Of a DNA stretch of 64,000 nt, positions 60,823-64,000 are shown piece by piece. Numbering within the stretch: the first letter of the stretch is position 1; the number at the start of each line of letters is the position of its first letter. The DNA is taken from NCBI GenBank assembly GCA_963693305.1, contig OY855908.1:34367805-34431804 (forward strand), read 5' to 3'. Made by a program: the position numbers and the translations under genes. Origin of the DNA: Meandrina meandrites. Taxonomy: Eukaryota > Cnidaria > Anthozoa > Scleractinia > Meandrinidae. The notes beneath the pieces were generated by a model. It was not told the DNA's origin. It was given only the letters and a program-made list of their open reading frames with translations, and made no database searches.

Positions 60823-61862
60823 TTTTCACCCCCGCACAGCGTGATAAGCGGACGATAACATTTCAACCAATTCAATTCATTTCCAGTTGTCACTTGAATT
60901 TCCATGTATCAAATCCGTGTACGGCTCTGTTGTGATTTTGCTCCAGTTCGTTTTACCATTGTTCTCTAAGGAAAAGCCATTTTTACGGCTCTAAAATCAA
61001 GGTTACGTCTAACTATGAATGACAACAGTTCAGCGAAAAATTATACTGGCCATGGAACGATTATTTTTATGTCTTAATTCCTAAATTAATCCGTCGACGG
61101 CTTTCTTTTTCGCTCGGAGAGCCTGCTCGCAGGCTAGCTGTGGACATTGTGATTTTGCTGATCGGGAAAAAGATATTTCAGTGTGCGCTTCGTTTTACCA
61201 TTTTTCTCGAAGTAAAAGCCATTTTCACGGCCCTAAAATCTAAGTAACGTCCCTTAGAACCGAAGATGGTACATTTTAGACTTTAAAGTCTTTAAATGGT
61301 CAAATGAATATCGTCGATCGGAAAACTACTGCATGGGAGCATTGTTGTTCGTCTTTGTTGAAGCAATTTGTTCGGAAGCTTTCCTTCGCTTTATAATTTT
61401 TCTCACAAACAACCGATGTTGTCATGTTTGATTTGCCGATTCTCCTGCAGGCGACTAGAACTTAAAATAGATCTTTCGCAACCACAAACCTGCGGGACGC
61501 CAGAACAAGCGTATACTAAAGTCAGAACAGTTGGCCAGGTTCTGATATCATGATAAGAGGAAGATTGTTCGTCCTAAACTCTAGAGTCACAACAAGAATC
61601 TTGGCTTTTTGAGCACAGCTCCCAATGGCTTTACTGAATGAGAACGTTTGTACGGCTAAGTATATTGATGTTGTTGTGATGTTTTTATCGCAGATGATTG
61701 CAATTTTGAACCGTGAAGTCTGATTTTGTGGTGAACTCGATGGCACGTGGAACGACTTTTTGGTGGAATTCGATTGCGTGTATATCTGGATAACTTTGGA
61801 GGCAAGTTGTTTTCTTCTATGTATTTTTTTCTATTCGTGTTTGAAAACATATGATCACTTTC

Positions 61863-62025
61863 AGGGCTGTGCTCTAAGGGTGCCCGGGTGCCTCAGGCGA
61901 CTAACTTTTGCCTTTGGGCGACCAGATAAGACTTATTTCTTTCATATAAGCTTTATGCTGGGTACCCTGGATCTTATAATTTGGAACCTTTGGGCTCCTT
62001 GTAGTTTTTCTTAGAGCACAGCCTT
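61863..62025. mobile_element. MITE with 15-bp TIR
   Basis: The ends AGGGCTGTGCTCTAAG and CTTAGAGCACAGCCTT are inverted copies 163 bp apart. No coding capacity. Confidence 0.65.
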
Positions 62026-63309
62026 GACTTTTAACGATCCGCGCATAGGGCATCGTCTTTTATTTTAATATGCTTTTAAAATATGACTTTGCCTGTCTTC
62101 TGCGACCGCTATTTTGGTTGCTTATACTGTGAGTTCTGTTGTTCCTCTTTTACTTGCGGTAGGGTCCTCTGGCTTTTGGGATAGGTAGTCTTCTGCTAGG
62201 AATAAATCTCGCTCCAGATTTTATCTTGTCGTTGAAACTCGAGTGTTCTCCGCTCCGACCTGTGCTGATGATTTTGCTTGCTTGCGATGAACATTTATCT
62301 GTTGTGGGCTATAAAACTCAGGAAGGGTACTTCTTAACCCCGAGGGCCGATAAAAGGTGTAGCGTTGATTTAGGTTGTCGCTGTGAAGCACACGATGTAA
62401 TTGTTCCTTCTTGACGCTTTTATTTAACAAGTGACGAAAGTGCATCACTTGTAAAGATCTATACGGATTTGCGTTGTTTTTCATTTTGATTTGCATTGGG
62501 ACCCGGGCATTGGGAGTTAAAAAAAGCAAGCTCCAAGCAGACAAATTCAAGTTTGCGTGTTTTCGTGCTAGCGTGTGTACACTCTTTTCCCTGTACAGCG
62601 TGTACGATTGACGTTCAATTTCCGGAATGTGTTTTGATAGTGCCATGAACATGATAAGTTTGATTGATTGCTGTGAAGATTTAAAAGCGTTGAAATCGGC
62701 TGCGTTGACCTTTGTGGCGCACAGCGTGACACTGATAATCTTTTGTCAGCTAGCGATTACACAAACTTCGCTTTCAATTTCGCTTTGACCACATGCAAAC
62801 TTAAGACAATTCTGTTGATTTTTCTTTTGGGCAGAAACAACATACACCTGATTTAAGGTAAAATAAAAATAGAATATGTTCACAATCGATTTTCCAATTA
62901 TCATCAAAACAAAACTATTAGGGTCTAAAGTACAGTGGTCTTTCATCGGTCATAAACCGCAACGTCAAACTGAGAGTAGCGTTACATGTAGGTCTGCCAA
63001 CCATCTGTCAACGGCCTTTTGTTTACGTCTGATCCACCGAAGCTGGGATCGACCGCTTCAACTCCCCGACGGCTTCAACTCCCGTTTTGCATACGCAAAA
63101 ACAGTCGTAAAAAGGATATCTTCGCGTTTTGTATCGGCCCACCCTCTTTTATCTTTGAAATGTGAAATGGCTACTTTTTTCCTCGTGTGATCCATGACTT
63201 TTCAAAATTATTTTCCGTGAAACGAGAAATACATGTTTAATTCGCCGTGAATCGTGATTTACATTATTTTCGACAACGACTCTGAGGATTTTGTGTTCCC
63301 GGCATAGTC

Positions 63310-63540
63310 AATCGAACGTTCGAAAATCGAACTCAATCGAACTCAATCGAACCCAATCGAACTCAATCCGATGAGTTCGATTGAGTTCGGCAATCGAACG
63401 AAATCGAACACCAGACTTTCAGTGAGTTCGATTTCCGAACAAATCGAATTCAATCGAAAAAATCGAACTCAATCGAACTCAATCCATCTGATTGTGTTCG
63501 ATTGGGTTCGGAAACCGAACTCAATCGAACACAATTAAAT
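63310..63540. repeat. AATCGAACTC minisatellite with inverted segments
   Basis: Tandem AATCGAACTC units switch orientation to GAGTTCGATT several times, giving a self-complementary region of about 230 bases. Confidence 0.8.
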
Positions 63541-63665
63541 GGATTGCGTTCGCTTGGCTCTGGTAAACCTATACAAAGCAAGCCCAAAGCAACCCCAAAG
63601 CAAGCCCATCAAAACAGGTTTTTCTTCTGCCTTTTTAAAATTTATTCTTATAACAGAAGCCCCAT

Positions 63666-63884
63666 TTATAAACTGTCCACGGCATTTAAGAGAACAGAAC
63701 AGAACAGAACACGTTGAAGGTGACCTAATTGTCCGTGCTCGTTTGCAATTCGGAATGCACGGCCTGTCTCGGCTATTTTCTTTAAAACCTTGAAAACTTC
63801 GCCATCCTTGACGTCAAACCGGCATTTCTGGTAGCCTTTTACTACACATTTGAAGCTTACAATCCACAGCGCATCTGAAGCCAT
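63666..63884 (-). CDS. possible first exon of an unidentified gene
   Basis: ATG at 63884. The translation MASDALWIVSFKCVVKGYQK continues CRFDVKDGEVFKVLKKIAET and GRAFRIANEHGQLGHLQRVL, which has a compact beta-domain look somewhat like HIRAN domains (GRAFRI...G.LGHLQR). The frame after QRVLF is doubtful and a donor could lie there. Other exons would lie to the left on the minus strand and were not found. Confidence 0.35.
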   Translation of the reverse strand: MASDALWIVSFKCVVKGYQKCRFDVKDGEVFKVLKKIAETGRAFRIANEHGQLGHLQRVLFCSVLLNAVDSL

Positions 63885-64000
63885 TTTTGCAGAATTTCTT
63901 CGTTTACGAAAAACACGTGCGCTACACTCCGGGTTGAAGTAACTCGAGCTTCCAAGATCTGGTTATGGATTTTCAACGCCTGTTTTACACAGATCACGAG

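Larger units (their letters stand above)
59690..63300. other. gene-poor stretch with short repeats
   Basis: No gene was recognised on either strand. A sequence near 59990-60045 (GACGTCTGCGCAGGAGGC) resembles one near 41765-41840, so it is a dispersed repeat. Palindromic and MITE-like pieces are listed separately. The 143-codon minus frame at 62221-62652 has no coding support. Confidence 0.4.

Noticed and set aside
62221..62652. 143-codon minus frame starting with ATG
   Set aside because: Composition looks random, with no domain, splice sites or neighbours to support it.

Overview
This window looks like nuclear DNA of an anthozoan cnidarian, most likely a stony coral. The evidence is an AT-rich, intron-containing gene, many short palindromic (MITE-like) elements, tRNA-derived SINEs, a non-LTR retrotransposon and a complete Polinton/Maverick. 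The species cannot be fixed from the sequence alone.

Layout. 1-14.1 kb holds a local duplication array. Three intronless, same-strand BTB-BACK-PHR genes (3444-4763, 6636-7964, 12121-13458, all minus) share their 5' and 3' flanks. A fourth copy survives only as a 5' fragment near 14.0 kb. Part of the upstream flank is also duplicated (676-1250 and 10840-11530), and a damaged or partly spliced membrane-protein gene lies beside the second copy. 14.2-16.35 kb is a nest of palindromic non-autonomous elements.

16352-32777 is a full-length 16.4 kb Polinton with 258 bp terminal inverted repeats that are identical by eye and a GGACAA target duplication. Its 18 genes are all open: protein-primed DNA polymerase B, retroviral-type integrase, A32/FtsK-like packaging ATPase, adenain-like protease, double-jelly-roll major capsid protein, a probable penton protein, a collagen-like fibre candidate, a tandem family of three zinc-ribbon proteins (one fused to a parvovirus-type phospholipase A2-like domain), a membrane protein and several unknowns. 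Gene starts are preceded by a short TATATA-type motif, shared within two divergent gene pairs, and four copies of a small palindrome sit inside its coding regions. Together this is the gene set of a DNA virus able to make a capsid, resident in the chromosome and apparently recently inserted.

32.8-36.6 kb is gene-poor with more foldback elements and G-runs. 36644-47302 (minus) is the 3' part of an FYCO1-like gene. Thirteen exons with consistent phase encode about 1124 residues: coiled coil, FYVE zinc finger, a candidate LC3-interacting motif and a GOLD domain. The amino-terminal exons, where a RUN domain would be expected, were not found.

47.3-64 kb is mostly accessory sequence: a large foldback element (49.5-50.9 kb), two inverted copies of a repeat carrying a GATC-type 8-bp minisatellite (51.0-51.7 and 59.2-59.7 kb), a frameshifted DUF3987-like ATPase relic (52.0-53.0 kb), a full-length non-LTR retrotransposon with a restriction-like endonuclease sitting between TAA microsatellites (53.1-57.0 kb), a single unidentified exon (58.3-58.7 kb), a possible small secreted peptide gene and a possible first exon at the right edge.
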